Shown: positions 25,966-35,082, numbered from the stretch's first letter. The stretch: DNA of 47,545 nt from JANQPA01 sp964628385 (GCA_964628385.1 CAZVOD010000027.1:1-47545), one strand, 5' to 3'. Numbers and translations are program-made. The notes: generated from the letters alone by a model not told the origin.

Positions 25966-28026
25966 TTAGTTCAAATAAACTTTATGGGATACCATTACTT
26001 TTTGTCCTTTTTTCATATTATTCAGACGCAGTAGCTCTTCCAGTGGAATATTATACATTCTGGCAATAGATTCTATAGTCTGCCCCTGCTTTACTACATG
26101 GAACGTTCTTTTTCTCTTATTCTTAAAAAGCTCGGATGCACTGCCCTGTCCACTTGTACTGGCAGAAGAATTAGTGGTAGGAGTATCCGAAAAGCTGTTA
26201 CCACCAGTAGTAGAAGAGCCGGTAGATATACTCGGCACAGGAGAGTCAAAATTGTTGGCCTGCGTACGTGGCGTTATTTTTGGTGCGCTGGTGTTAGGAA
26301 TTGGCGTACCAAAACCGTTGGTAACCGGCGGCCTTACTGGATTATTCGGCGGGTTCAAGGCCGGGTTATCGATCAAACTGCCATTTTCATAAGTATTTGG
26401 ACTGTCAGCCTGACTACCCCCTCTCTTACTCATAACATCTTCTGTGCGCAGGTTGTAGGGCTGGAAAAGCTCCAGAGAACTACTGCTGCTTCCGGAGTTA
26501 GAGCTGTTGGATTCTGTAAATAAGCCTGCACTTTTTGAAGTGGTATTCATATCAGAACGATTACTATTGATATCAGAGGGGGACTGATTGTAATAGTAAT
26601 AGGACCTGGAGTTAGAAGGCTTTTTGGGCGTCTCTATAGTACTACCTCCTCTTGAATTAAAAGTAGGGTTTTGCATGCCCGAACTGCTATCATTGCCCAC
26701 TTGATTGTTATAATCGTAGTTGTTGGGCATGGTGTTGTTATTGCCCATGGAGCCGTTAGAAGTATTGCAATCAGTTGTTTTAAGCCTCATTCCCGTTGAC
26801 AGGCTGGTGTTAGGCGAAATGTCATTAAAAGCGGCAAATCGCTCAACTGTATAGCCAAACTTTCTGGCTACAGAACTTAAGTTGTCGCCTGCTTGAACTA
26901 TGTAAATGGTGTTAGTATTTTCCCATGGCTTTTGCATATTATTAGAGCCTGTATTGAACCTCGTAGGGCTGGTATTACGTTGGCTGTAATCAAACGTAGG
27001 ATTGGTTGTAGAGTAATCATAAGAGTTTACCCCTCTACTAACCATATTGTTAGTATTGCTGGGATCGCTGATTCTAAGTTTTGTTCCTTTTTTGAGTAAG
27101 GTATCATTGGGTTTCATTCCATTCCACATTCTCAACTGATCTATCCGAACACCATACTGCTTTGATAAGCCATATAGGGTTTCTCCCTTCTGCACTATGT
27201 GAAAGTTACGGTTGCGATTATCTACATTTGCAAGATTATTACCAGTGGTAAGGGGATTATCGTAAATATTGGGGTTGCCTCTATCCGTAAAGTTGTTATA
27301 GGTAGTGGCGTAACCTCCTCCGGTACTGGTTTCATTACAAAAGCGCTGAAGATAAGAGCTAAGTGTCTCATTGTTTACACGATCTAGCTTGAGGTTGTTA
27401 TTAGTTTGCTGACTGGATTGCTCAACGACGCCTAGCTGCGGAACAAAGATGATATCTATGTAGGAGGCAGGGGAAATTCCCGGGCGTTGTTCAAATACCA
27501 GGGCCTGAGCACAGCCGTAAGAAATGTTACTCTCAAACATTACCATGCCTCTCGGATCGTTGCCAGAAAGGTCTTGTCCGGAATTGGCGATATCCGGGCG
27601 GTAGCTGAATCGATATTGCTGCCCGACATAAGATAGAAACTGACCATCCTGCAGGTAGTAATCTGCGGACATAATGCTTAAAATGCGATAAGCGTTATTG
27701 CGCTCTGGCTTCACCAAAAAGACATTATTAGATGGGTCCTGTATGATTTTTGTGAGGTTTTCACGAATAAACTGATTCCCACAACGGAAGTTATTGCTGG
27801 GCATGTAGCTTTGCAATCTACCCTGATCTTCCTGGCCTAATCTTAGAAAGAGCCGCTCAGTATCATTCAGCTCATAGCTGTATTTAACGATTGGAGCCCC
27901 AAAATTATCAGTATAGACTAGTCTATCCATGCAATTTGGATCAAATACAATGTAAAAATCTGCTGCTCTTAGTTGAGACATAAAGCCTAATGTGAAGACG
28001 ACTGAAAGGAAAATGATTCTTTTCAT
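25966..28026 (-). CDS. Secreted protein with three LysM domains
   Basis: A 686-residue exported protein with a signal peptide (residues 1-21, ending LRA). Residues about 22-200 form a globular domain I do not recognise, with four cysteines. Three LysM domains follow: about 275-319 (HIVQKGETLYGLSKQYG), 374-417 (IYIVQAGDNLSSVARKFG) and 642-686 (FHVVKQGQTIESIARMY). LysM domains bind N-acetylglucosamine in peptidoglycan. Between the second and third is a 220-residue Asn/Ser/Thr/Pro-rich stretch that is probably disordered. No hydrolase domain is visible, so it may be a wall-bound scaffold. It is transcribed alone and ends at a strong terminator. Confidence 0.88.
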   Translation of the reverse strand: MKRIIFLSVVFTLGFMSQLRAADFYIVFDPNCMDRLVYTDNFGAPIVKYSYELNDTERLFLRLGQEDQGRLQSYMPSNNFRCGNQFIRENLTKIIQDPSNNVFLVKPERNNAYRILSIMSADYYLQDGQFLSYVGQQYRFSYRPDIANSGQDLSGNDPRGMVMFESNISYGCAQALVFEQRPGISPASYIDIIFVPQLGVVEQSSQQTNNNLKLDRVNNETLSSYLQRFCNETSTGGGYATTYNNFTDRGNPNIYDNPLTTGNNLANVDNRNRNFHIVQKGETLYGLSKQYGVRIDQLRMWNGMKPNDTLLKKGTKLRISDPSNTNNMVSRGVNSYDYSTTNPTFDYSQRNTSPTRFNTGSNNMQKPWENTNTIYIVQAGDNLSSVARKFGYTVERFAAFNDISPNTSLSTGMRLKTTDCNTSNGSMGNNNTMPNNYDYNNQVGNDSSSGMQNPTFNSRGGSTIETPKKPSNSRSYYYYNQSPSDINSNRSDMNTTSKSAGLFTESNSSNSGSSSSSLELFQPYNLRTEDVMSKRGGSQADSPNTYENGSLIDNPALNPPNNPVRPPVTNGFGTPIPNTSAPKITPRTQANNFDSPVPSISTGSSTTGGNSFSDTPTTNSSASTSGQGSASELFKNKRKRTFHVVKQGQTIESIARMYNIPLEELLRLNNMKKGQKVMVSHKVYLN

Positions 28027-28285
28027 GCGGAAGTTTTATATTAACTTTTACCCAAAACGCTAAAAAAGTATAGCGTATACGGGGAGGATTGCCATTAAAT
28101 CTTATAGAAAATCAATTTCTTACACAGCTAATTTCTATAAATTAATGCAATTTAACCAAATAACGTTTAAAACGCACGTATATTTATGGATAAGTGGACA
28201 TATTTTGTTAAAAAGCACGACTTTGCTAACAACAATGAGGAGTAAAACAGGTAAAAAAGAGAATTCTAGGTTATGATTCAGTAGC

Positions 28286-28933
28286 TTATTGCTCAACGAG
28301 CCCATTATTGAGTGCATACAGGATAAGTTCGGAAGAGGAACTTATGCTCAGCTTTTTCATAATATTTTTTCTATGGGTATAAATAGTGTGTGTACTCAAA
28401 TTGAGCGCATCAGCTATTTCTTTGGCGATAAGTCCCTTGGCGATAAGTCTTACAATTTCCACTTCTCGTGGCGACAGAGGCGTTGGCTCGCAGTTTTCTT
28501 CCTCTTTTGAAAAACTCTTTTCTAACAAATAATCAATAATTCTGGTGCAATAGAATTTATCGCCTTTCGCTGTAGCATTCACAGCATCTTCTAGTTCTTC
28601 CCTGCCGCAAGTCTTGGTCATAAAGCTGTTTACGCCAGATTCCAATACCTGATAAATGGCCTGCTTGTCCTCATCTCCGCTGATTATCATAATATTGGTA
28701 TGCGGAAATCGTTCTCTCAACCTGGCTATTGTGCTGTAGGCAAATTTCTCCGGTTGGTCATAGTCCATAATGACAATATCTGCCTGGCATTGCTGCAGAT
28801 TGTCAAAAAGTTGATGCTCATTTTCGGCTTCTCCAATAATATTATATCTCGATCCGTCTGCTAATATGTGCTTCAGCCCTGTCCTTACCAGGTATTGAGC
28901 ATCAGCCAGCACTATATTGATTGGTTTTTCCAT
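28286..28933 (-). CDS. NarL/FixJ-family response regulator
   Basis: A 215-residue two-component regulator. The receiver domain (1-125) has acidic residue D11, phospho-acceptor D57 (IVIMDYD), S85 in IISGD and lysine K106 (FMTKTCG). The LuxR-type helix-turn-helix (about 148-212) reads LSPREVEIVRLIAKGLIAKE then TIYTHRKNIMKKL. Phosphorylation by a sensor kinase would free it to bind DNA. No kinase gene lies nearby, so it is an orphan regulator here. A well-formed promoter with TTG and TACATTTG sits 89 bases upstream. Confidence 0.93.
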   Translation of the reverse strand: MEKPINIVLADAQYLVRTGLKHILADGSRYNIIGEAENEHQLFDNLQQCQADIVIMDYDQPEKFAYSTIARLRERFPHTNIMIISGDEDKQAIYQVLESGVNSFMTKTCGREELEDAVNATAKGDKFYCTRIIDYLLEKSFSKEEENCEPTPLSPREVEIVRLIAKGLIAKEIADALNLSTHTIYTHRKNIMKKLSISSSSELILYALNNGLVEQ

Positions 28934-29021
28934 TTTACAGTTTGTACATCGTTCTGTGCGAAAATAAGTAGCTATGCTTTCTTATTCAAGTTTATTTAGA
29001 CTTAATTTAGATAGCAAGGCG

Positions 29022-29048
29022 CAAATGTAAGTTACGCTTTATAAACAA
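29022..29048 (-). promoter_or_regulatory. Promoter of the response-regulator gene
   Basis: The minus strand reads TTG, 16 bases, then TACATTTG followed by C. This fits the Bacteroidota consensus TTG-N17-TAnnTTTG with a spacer one base short. The -7 element is 89 bases upstream of the start codon. Confidence 0.6.
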
Positions 29049-29055
29049 TTATATG

Positions 29056-29637
29056 CTAGTATCGTTTTTTGAAAACTGCGAAAAGCTCATTACCCAGCCG
29101 GGGAGCTATAGAGTCACTGGCAATTTCAAGACTTAAAATATTAAAATGAGTAGCAAATAAGCTTTGATATATTGCTTTATTACCCCCAAACGGCGGCCCT
29201 TCGAAAGGAAACTCATGGGCAAATAAAACGCCCACAATTTTTCCCGAAGGGCGTAACAATTTGTAGCACTGCTCTACATATTTCTTTCGTAACTTTGGGT
29301 CGATAGCCGAAAAAAAAGTCTGTTCAAGAATTAAGTCCACTTCCAAATCCAACTCAAAAAAATCCGCCACGATCATGTGATCTTCTGGAAAATCTGGTGC
29401 CTGCTCTTTGAGGTGTTCAAAGGCAACTTCAGCCCAGTCACAAACCAAGACATTACGAAAGCCGGCCCGGTGCAGGTAGATGGCCTCATGTGCCTTACCG
29501 GCCCCGGGGATAAGGATGTCAAGCGCTTTATCCTCTATTTGATTTGTGTAATTGATCAGTGGAGGAGAGGCATGACCGATATCCCATGGTGTATTGTCTC
29601 CCTTGTAGCGCTGTGTCCAGTATTCGGGATTTAACAT
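29056..29637 (-). CDS. SAM-dependent methyltransferase, TPMT family
   Basis: A 193-residue methyltransferase of the thiopurine S-methyltransferase type. It opens with YWTQRYKGDNTPWDIGHASP, whose W-x-x-RY and T-P-W-D motifs define the family. The SAM loop is ILIPGAGKAHEAIYLHRAG, followed by VCDWAEVAFEHL and ADFFELDLEVDLILEQTFF. Members methylate sulfur, selenium or tellurium compounds or halides, and the natural substrate here is unknown. Its start codon overlaps the stop of the DUF4230 gene by one base, so it is the third gene of a DinB-DUF4230-TPMT run. Confidence 0.88.
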   Translation of the reverse strand: MLNPEYWTQRYKGDNTPWDIGHASPPLINYTNQIEDKALDILIPGAGKAHEAIYLHRAGFRNVLVCDWAEVAFEHLKEQAPDFPEDHMIVADFFELDLEVDLILEQTFFSAIDPKLRKKYVEQCYKLLRPSGKIVGVLFAHEFPFEGPPFGGNKAIYQSLFATHFNILSLEIASDSIAPRLGNELFAVFKKRY

Positions 29638-30839
29638 TATTTATCTTTATTTTGCTCCCTGAAAAAGTCGCTCTCAATAGCGGGTTCAGGGGCATTTTCC
29701 AAAAACTCAATTTTCAGATCATAATCCTTACTCAAAGATTTGATCACAGGAATGAACATAGTTTTCATTAGATTGGCGGCTTCCTTTTTAGCTTCCATCT
29801 GCACTTCCGGAGTCATTGCCGTTCTTCTGAATTCTGACCTTAGCAAATCAATAGACTTATTCAGGTCTATTTGTTTTACTTCTCTGAGCCAACCAATGTC
29901 CATTTTTTCGAAACGCGGGTATATTTCCTGCGCGATAATTTCTGGGGGCGGTAGCTTGATACTCACCGTCTTGCTGCGGGAATTGGCATTCACTTCAAAA
30001 AATTTAGACAAGTCAAAACCTACTTTGATCAGACTCACCGCCGATATTTCTACATCACTGGAAGATACGGTAAAGCCCCAAATCTTGGTCTGCAGTTTTT
30101 TACTAATGGCTTTTTTGTCACTTACCTCATAGGTGATCAACTGCGCGAGCACTTTTTCTACCCGTTCTTGCATCACACCTTTCGACCGGTTGATGTCTCG
30201 TACTGCCGCTCGCTCTTCCAATCTTTTCATCATAGGCTTGAGTGCCTCGCTCATGGCCATACCACAGGGCGTATTGACATCTGCGCCCTTGGCCAGTATC
30301 TTGCCCTGCTCAGTCGGAATGATACTCGTAATGACATGACTGACCAAATAGCAGGTGTATTTTGAAGCTACCTCCTGTAAATAACTGGCAGAGTTGGTAG
30401 ATTCACTCTCGTACCAGGTTTGGATTTCCAGCGACGTAGTATCCTTTAAAGCCATAAAATCATTGTAGTACATATTGCGCAGATAGGGATGATGCTTTTC
30501 ATATTCACTTTGAATACGGCTCTTTTGTTCCCTGGTAAACCCCATTCTGTCAGCTACATGATTTAAAATAGATAAATTTATGTCCTGGACCATCCGGTTA
30601 AAAGCCCGGCGATTCTGTTGAGGATTGGATAAAATGCTGAGCAGCTCCTCCTCATCCATCTTGAGATCGAATTCGGCAGGCACATAATTGACCTGTAATT
30701 CCTTGGGTATGGTCGTATAATAGGCACCTGGCCCGGAAAAATAATTCCGATAAATGATTATGCCAATAAGACTCAAAACTAAAGTGAAGAGAATCAATCT
30801 TCCCAATCCTAAATTGCGCGCGGGGGATCTATCAGACAT
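29637..30839 (-). CDS. DUF4230-type membrane-anchored protein
   Basis: A 400-residue protein with one N-terminal membrane helix (about 12-30, LGRLILFTLVLSLIGIIIY) and the rest outside the cytoplasm. The central part contains ISAVSLIKVGFDLSKFFEV then SKTVSIKLPPPEIIAQE, which matches the DUF4230 core. This family of unknown function is common in Bacteroidota and Firmicutes. The first 190 residues, including DINLSILNHVADRMGF, have no domain I recognise. It follows DinB by nine bases and overlaps the TPMT-like gene, so these are probably one transcript. Confidence 0.7.
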   Translation of the reverse strand: MSDRSPARNLGLGRLILFTLVLSLIGIIIYRNYFSGPGAYYTTIPKELQVNYVPAEFDLKMDEEELLSILSNPQQNRRAFNRMVQDINLSILNHVADRMGFTREQKSRIQSEYEKHHPYLRNMYYNDFMALKDTTSLEIQTWYESESTNSASYLQEVASKYTCYLVSHVITSIIPTEQGKILAKGADVNTPCGMAMSEALKPMMKRLEERAAVRDINRSKGVMQERVEKVLAQLITYEVSDKKAISKKLQTKIWGFTVSSSDVEISAVSLIKVGFDLSKFFEVNANSRSKTVSIKLPPPEIIAQEIYPRFEKMDIGWLREVKQIDLNKSIDLLRSEFRRTAMTPEVQMEAKKEAANLMKTMFIPVIKSLSKDYDLKIEFLENAPEPAIESDFFREQNKDK

Positions 30840-30848
30840 AATAGCAGC

Positions 30849-31355
30849 TTATTTTGTGATTTTTGCTCTTGTATAAAAAATAAAATCGGTTGCCGGAATA
30901 TCTCTGAATCCAAGTTGTCTGGCCATCGTTACAATTTGGCCTCGGTGATAAGTACTATGATTGAAAATATGTAATAAAATTTTATTTGTCAACTGCGTAA
31001 ATTCTTTTCCACTGGTAGTAGAATAAGTCGTTGTATGTTCTGTGATGTCCTGGTTTTTCAACTTATTTTCCATCCAACTGACCAACCCACCAGAGGATTC
31101 TGACAGCCCCTGATAAGCAGCCTGCAGATTCTTATTGGATATTTTGCCGGGGAAGTGATCAAGAGAATTGCCATTTAAACGATGATGCCATATCACTTGT
31201 GCATCCCAAATGTGAAATATTGTTTTCTTTATTGATGGAAAGCTACTGATGACTTCCTTGGAAAGGAGGTCATCAGTATAGTTTTTCAGATAGGTTATCA
31301 ACTTTTCATTGGACCATTGATTATATTGGCCATATTCTAACAGAATATCATACAT
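30849..31355 (-). CDS. DinB-family protein
   Basis: A 168-residue four-helix bundle protein of the DinB/YfiT type. The metal-binding triad is seen as H48 in IFHIWDAQVIWHHRL and the two histidines in HIFNHSTYHRGQI. The N-terminal YNQWSNEKLITYL helix is typical. DinB proteins are thought to use a divalent metal in thiol transfer or detoxification, such as bacillithiol S-transferases, but many have no tested activity. It is the first gene of a minus-strand run and diverges from folP. Confidence 0.85.
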   Translation of the reverse strand: MYDILLEYGQYNQWSNEKLITYLKNYTDDLLSKEVISSFPSIKKTIFHIWDAQVIWHHRLNGNSLDHFPGKISNKNLQAAYQGLSESSGGLVSWMENKLKNQDITEHTTTYSTTSGKEFTQLTNKILLHIFNHSTYHRGQIVTMARQLGFRDIPATDFIFYTRAKITK

Positions 31356-31664
31356 GTTCAGTTGGTTTTAATTTTATAGTTATGTATACTTACTAGTTTT
31401 ATTTTGAAGAGGTAGATAGTGGTAAAATTGGTAGATTTTTTCCCAGCCGAAGGCTTTTTCGCCAGAAAGGGCAGGGTTTCTCTTTGGCTTTGGACGCGCT
31501 AGCAACCGAAAAGGCACAATGTGGGTGACTGAGCGGTCCTGCAAGATGAAAGCCCTGTAGGCCTTCAAGCGAAGGAATGCAACAGCGCATGAGTTAGTAA
31601 AGAACCAATTTTAACCTATTTTAATACCTTCGAAACAAGTCTAAATATAAACATCTATTTCTAT
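31356..31664. other. 309-base divergent spacer with repeat-like block
   Basis: Between dinB-like (minus) and folP (plus). About 31436-31595 is richer in G and C than its surroundings, with short inverted stretches such as gccgaaggc and the pair gggcaggg/gccctg. Two overlapping minus-strand frames of about 60 codons cross it, but they do not resemble genuine proteins. Repeat copy 2 follows directly at 31599-31642. Confidence 0.5.
31599..31642 (+). repeat. 44-base interspersed repeat, copy 2
   Basis: Begins aaagaaccaattttaaccta and ends ttcgaaacaagtct. It matches copy 1 at 38 of 44 positions and copy 3 at 37 of 44, ungapped. It ends 23 bases before the folP start, so it occupies the folP leader or promoter region. 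Confidence 0.7.
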
Positions 31665-32531
31665 ATGCTGAATGAAAGGATAACAATTAATTGCAAAGGT
31701 CGTTTGCTGCTACTGGCAAATCCTATAATTATGGGAATTCTTAACGTAACACCTGATTCTTTTTACGATGGAGGAAAATTTGGTAATCTTGATGAAACGC
31801 TAAGGCAGGTGGAAAAGATGCTCAAAGAGGGGGCAACCATCATTGATGTAGGCGGTATGTCTTCCAAACCCGGAGCAGAGATTATTAGTGTGGATACTGA
31901 GAAACAGCGCGTACTACCGGTTTTGGAGCGGGCCACAAGAGAATTTCCCGAAGCTATTTTTTCTGTTGATACTATTCGCGGGGTTGTAGCTGAACAGGCC
32001 ATTGCTGCGGGGGCTCATATAATTAATGATATTTCGGCAGGTAAACTTGACGATGCGATGTACGATACGGTGGCCCGACTTGGTGTGCCTTACATTCTAA
32101 TGCATATGCGTGGTACGCCAAAAAATATGCAGCAACAGATCCAATACGATGATGTCGTACAAGAGATTTTAGGGTTTTTGACAACCGAGGTTGGCCATTT
32201 GCGCGATCTAGGTGTGGTTGACCTGATAGTGGATGTTGGTTTTGGTTTTGGCAAAACTGTCAATCAAAACTATCAACTCCTACAGTCTATACCGGTTTTT
32301 AAAGTCCTGGACTGCCCGATACTGGTTGGCTTATCCCGAAAATCTATGATTTGTAAAGTTTTAAATGTCAAACCTGCGGCCGCTTTGAATGGTACTTCTG
32401 TGTTGCATTTGGCAGCCCTGCAGAATGGCGCCAAAATTTTGAGAGTACACGATGTCAGGGAAGCAATGGAGGTCATTAAATTATGGGAAATGTTGGAAGC
32501 AAATAGTCTAAGCGTCGAAGAAAATGTCTGA
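31665..32531 (+). CDS. folP: Dihydropteroate synthase
   Basis: A 288-residue TIM-barrel enzyme of folate synthesis that joins 6-hydroxymethyl-7,8-dihydropterin pyrophosphate to p-aminobenzoate. It is the target of sulfonamides. Signatures include IMGILNVTPDSFYDGGKF, IIDVGGMSSKPGAE, IINDISAGKLD, YILMHMRGTPKNMQ and DVGFGFGKTVNQN. The usual GG(E/M)ST motif is GGMSS here. In many Bacteroidota folP is followed by the diadenylate cyclase gene. Here an unrelated membrane protein overlaps its end by eight bases. Confidence 0.96.
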   Translation: MLNERITINCKGRLLLLANPIIMGILNVTPDSFYDGGKFGNLDETLRQVEKMLKEGATIIDVGGMSSKPGAEIISVDTEKQRVLPVLERATREFPEAIFSVDTIRGVVAEQAIAAGAHIINDISAGKLDDAMYDTVARLGVPYILMHMRGTPKNMQQQIQYDDVVQEILGFLTTEVGHLRDLGVVDLIVDVGFGFGKTVNQNYQLLQSIPVFKVLDCPILVGLSRKSMICKVLNVKPAAALNGTSVLHLAALQNGAKILRVHDVREAMEVIKLWEMLEANSLSVEENV

Positions 32532-33990
32532 GCTAATTGATCAAATTACGGAGGATGAAGTGAAAAAAATAGCCCTGAGTTGCCTCAAGGGGTTCTATAA
32601 ATTTTACCCCAGAAAAGGACCTACAGAGTTTCGACTCAATCAAAGAGGGGGCAATGACATCATTGCAGATGGCTATCTTTCCTTTCAACAGGAGGATGGT
32701 AGCATTTTTATGGCCACCTTTGAAGCTACCTCGCCTAAGAAGAGAAATGAAGTATTATACAAGTTAGAAAAAAAGCTGTTGATAGCTGATTGTCTGGCGC
32801 TGAGCTTTTTGCTGGTATTCTTTTTTATGGCCTGGCAGCATATCTTCCAGGAAAACTACTGGTTACTTGTTTATGGGCTTTTCAATACCATAGTTTTTAT
32901 GGTGGCATTCGTCATTGTAGTTGGGTCTATTCTCTCATTATTCATAAAGTCTTTCAGGAGGTATCGGTATATATATGCTATTGAGCAATTCAAGCGTTAC
33001 TACGTAAATGACCAGTGGATTGCAGTGGTGAAGAACGTCTTCAAATCAAATGAGAGTAAGCAATATAAGGAGTTAATACATCAATGCGTTTACAATGGAT
33101 TTGGCTTGATCTTGATAGATGAAGACCGCCGTACAGAAATAAAAGTAGCACCCTCGAGAATCGATTTATTTGATCATAAAAGGCAAATCCTTGAATTCAA
33201 GGATATAAGAAAAGTCACCAAGAATCTTCCTGGTCCCAAGATGAATGTTCCCGTTAAAAAGTATTTGCCTGACCCGAAAATAGATCTTTCGGTTACCAAA
33301 TACTTACCCATGCCAAAAATGGGGCAATATTTTCCCGTACCGGTCAATCAAACATCGGTAGCTCCAGAGGAGCTTAGTTCTAATCGCTTTAGAAGGTTTT
33401 ATGGCAATCAACTTCTGCTTATTTTGGTTAGTGTTATTCTAATTTCTACTGTTCTTTTTCAGCAGTACGAAAGAGAACGGCTTATCGTATACCTCAGCGA
33501 AGAGGAATACCTGGCCGAGTTGAGAAAAAATCAGTATGATCCCTTTAGATTTTACGGGCCGGATTCTATTCCTATCGTTGATACGCCCTATTTGCGACCT
33601 CTACCGATAGATCCTAATATCAAAGCCTATCAGCCCAATGAGACCGATTTTTTTGTGCCCGGGCTAGTTATTTATTCCTTTGATACTGGATTTTCAGAGT
33701 ATGATTGCTCAAGGCTTTCTAATATATATCTTAATAAGTATGCAGTGGAAGCCGGTCGCTTTGTTTCCCTGGCCAGAGCCAAGCAGATAATTGAAAGATT
33801 GAATAAAGGAGGCGTAAGTGCCTCTATCTTGCACATGGAATGTTTCGGTGGCGGAGAAGACTATATGATTTTTATCGGAGACCTTTTTGAATCCTTTGAA
33901 GAAGCTCGTATGGAAGTATCCACTATTCGACGCCGGCTCAACGAATTGAGTTATAACATTCCACTCAGCATCAGCCGATTGAGCCGCTGA
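32524..33990 (+). CDS. Multi-pass membrane protein with SPOR-like C-terminus
   Basis: A 488-residue protein I do not recognise by name. It has two membrane helices near 90-110 and 118-145 (LALSFLLVFFFMAWQHIF and TIVFMVAFVIVVGSILSLF) and a third near 298-315 (LLLILVSVILISTVLF). The first cytoplasmic part ends DGSIFMATFEATSPKKR, and the part between helices two and three holds VNDQWIAVVKNVF and CVYNGFGLILID. Near 240-280 is a short repeat around KYLPDPKID and KYLPMPKMG. The last 75 residues (ARAKQIIERLNKGGVSASI and YMIFIGDLFESFEEAR) look like a SPOR-type fold that binds denuded glycan. The gene overlaps folP by eight bases and ends eleven bases from the convergent metallophosphoesterase. Confidence 0.6.
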   Translation: MSELIDQITEDEVKKIALSCLKGFYKFYPRKGPTEFRLNQRGGNDIIADGYLSFQQEDGSIFMATFEATSPKKRNEVLYKLEKKLLIADCLALSFLLVFFFMAWQHIFQENYWLLVYGLFNTIVFMVAFVIVVGSILSLFIKSFRRYRYIYAIEQFKRYYVNDQWIAVVKNVFKSNESKQYKELIHQCVYNGFGLILIDEDRRTEIKVAPSRIDLFDHKRQILEFKDIRKVTKNLPGPKMNVPVKKYLPDPKIDLSVTKYLPMPKMGQYFPVPVNQTSVAPEELSSNRFRRFYGNQLLLILVSVILISTVLFQQYERERLIVYLSEEEYLAELRKNQYDPFRFYGPDSIPIVDTPYLRPLPIDPNIKAYQPNETDFFVPGLVIYSFDTGFSEYDCSRLSNIYLNKYAVEAGRFVSLARAKQIIERLNKGGVSASILHMECFGGGEDYMIFIGDLFESFEEARMEVSTIRRRLNELSYNIPLSISRLSR

Positions 33991-34001
33991 CATGACCTGC
34001 C

Positions 34002-34754
34002 TCAAATATTTATCACCGTATCCCGGCTGAAAGATTGGTATTCTCCGTATCCTACATACCCTAATTGATTACTGATAAGCTGCGTCCCATAAAGATCAAT
34101 AGGCTTCTTATTGCGGTGGCTGTGCCCATAAAGCCAGTATTGAACATCCGATTGCTCAATGAATTTGGTATAATCTACACAGAATCCTTCGTTAAGTAAG
34201 CTGTTTTTGAATTCTCTGACATTGCATCGTTCACTCGGAAGGTGATGCGTAACCACTACTTTTTTGCCAGTTTTCGCGATAGCATTTCCCAAAAAGTTGA
34301 AAGCATAATCATGCAACTGATTAAAGTGGTCGATACTGAGATTTTGCTCCTGGAACTTGATTTTCCTAAAGTCATTTAGGCCGCGAAGCACCCTTAGAAA
34401 ATTCCGGGTAATTCTGGACCACATGGTGGAAAAAATCAATCGGACGTTCTGTACCTCTATGGTTGTATTATTTACCATAATTACATTATCCATAATTTTT
34501 TCATGAGTACTTTCCAAAGCAGTAGCCACATCATAGCCGGCATAATATTCATGATTTCCCGGAATGAGGTATACCATTTCATAGTTATCAGCCACTTTCT
34601 TGATGAAGGGCAATTTACTGAAGTCCCGTCCCAAATAATAGGTATCTCCTGCGATGATTAGTATGTCAGCTTTCGGAATGAGCGGATGGTCTTTAATCCA
34701 TCGCCTGTTTTCAGAAAATTCAAGATGCAAGTCAGAACAGAATTGTAATTTCAT
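34002..34754 (-). CDS. Calcineurin-like metallophosphoesterase
   Basis: A 250-residue soluble phosphoesterase. All five metal motifs are visible: CSDLHLEF, AGDTYY, GNHEYY, VTHHLPS and YGHSHRN. Together they bind two metal ions and position water for phosphoester hydrolysis. The substrate is unknown. Members of this family act on nucleotides, nucleic acids or phosphoproteins. It has no signal peptide and is transcribed alone, convergent with the SPOR-like gene and divergent from tamB. Confidence 0.9.
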   Translation of the reverse strand: MKLQFCSDLHLEFSENRRWIKDHPLIPKADILIIAGDTYYLGRDFSKLPFIKKVADNYEMVYLIPGNHEYYAGYDVATALESTHEKIMDNVIMVNNTTIEVQNVRLIFSTMWSRITRNFLRVLRGLNDFRKIKFQEQNLSIDHFNQLHDYAFNFLGNAIAKTGKKVVVTHHLPSERCNVREFKNSLLNEGFCVDYTKFIEQSDVQYWLYGHSHRNKKPIDLYGTQLISNQLGYVGYGEYQSFSRDTVINI

Positions 34755-35082
34755 TTGCGAACGTATTTGCAGTTTGCTTTTGATGCTGAAAATGCATTTT
34801 CCTTATAATCTTAATCTAATCCAATATGTTAGATCTAAATGGGGTTATAAACAGATAAACCTGCAACAGAAGCTGAAAATCTTTCACAATATTTTAACAA
34901 AAAAACAGCAACCAATACCTAGTTTTTTACACCAATTAGGAGAAGTCTAATATTTATCTCTTTTACAACATTTCCCAGGCTAAATATGTAAAAACATTGG
35001 AGTAGCCGTTTATGTTATGGAATCTGTTGTTAGAGCGTATTGTATTACATTTAAAGCTATTCAATAAACAGCAGCATCATTC
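34755..35082. other. 328-base divergent spacer, nothing recognised
   Basis: AT-rich region between the metallophosphoesterase (minus) and tamB (plus). A short plus-strand frame runs through part of it without a plausible product. I see no -7 element of the TAnnTTTG type and no clear hairpin. Confidence 0.45.

Noticed and set aside
28135..28317. 60-residue minus-strand frame downstream of the response regulator
   Set aside because: Hydrophobic but overlaps the end of the regulator gene in another frame, with no conserved motif or credible start.
31380..31590. Two overlapping 62-63 residue reading frames on the minus strand
   Set aside because: They overlap each other in different frames inside a repeat-like, GC-richer spacer and look like translated non-coding DNA.
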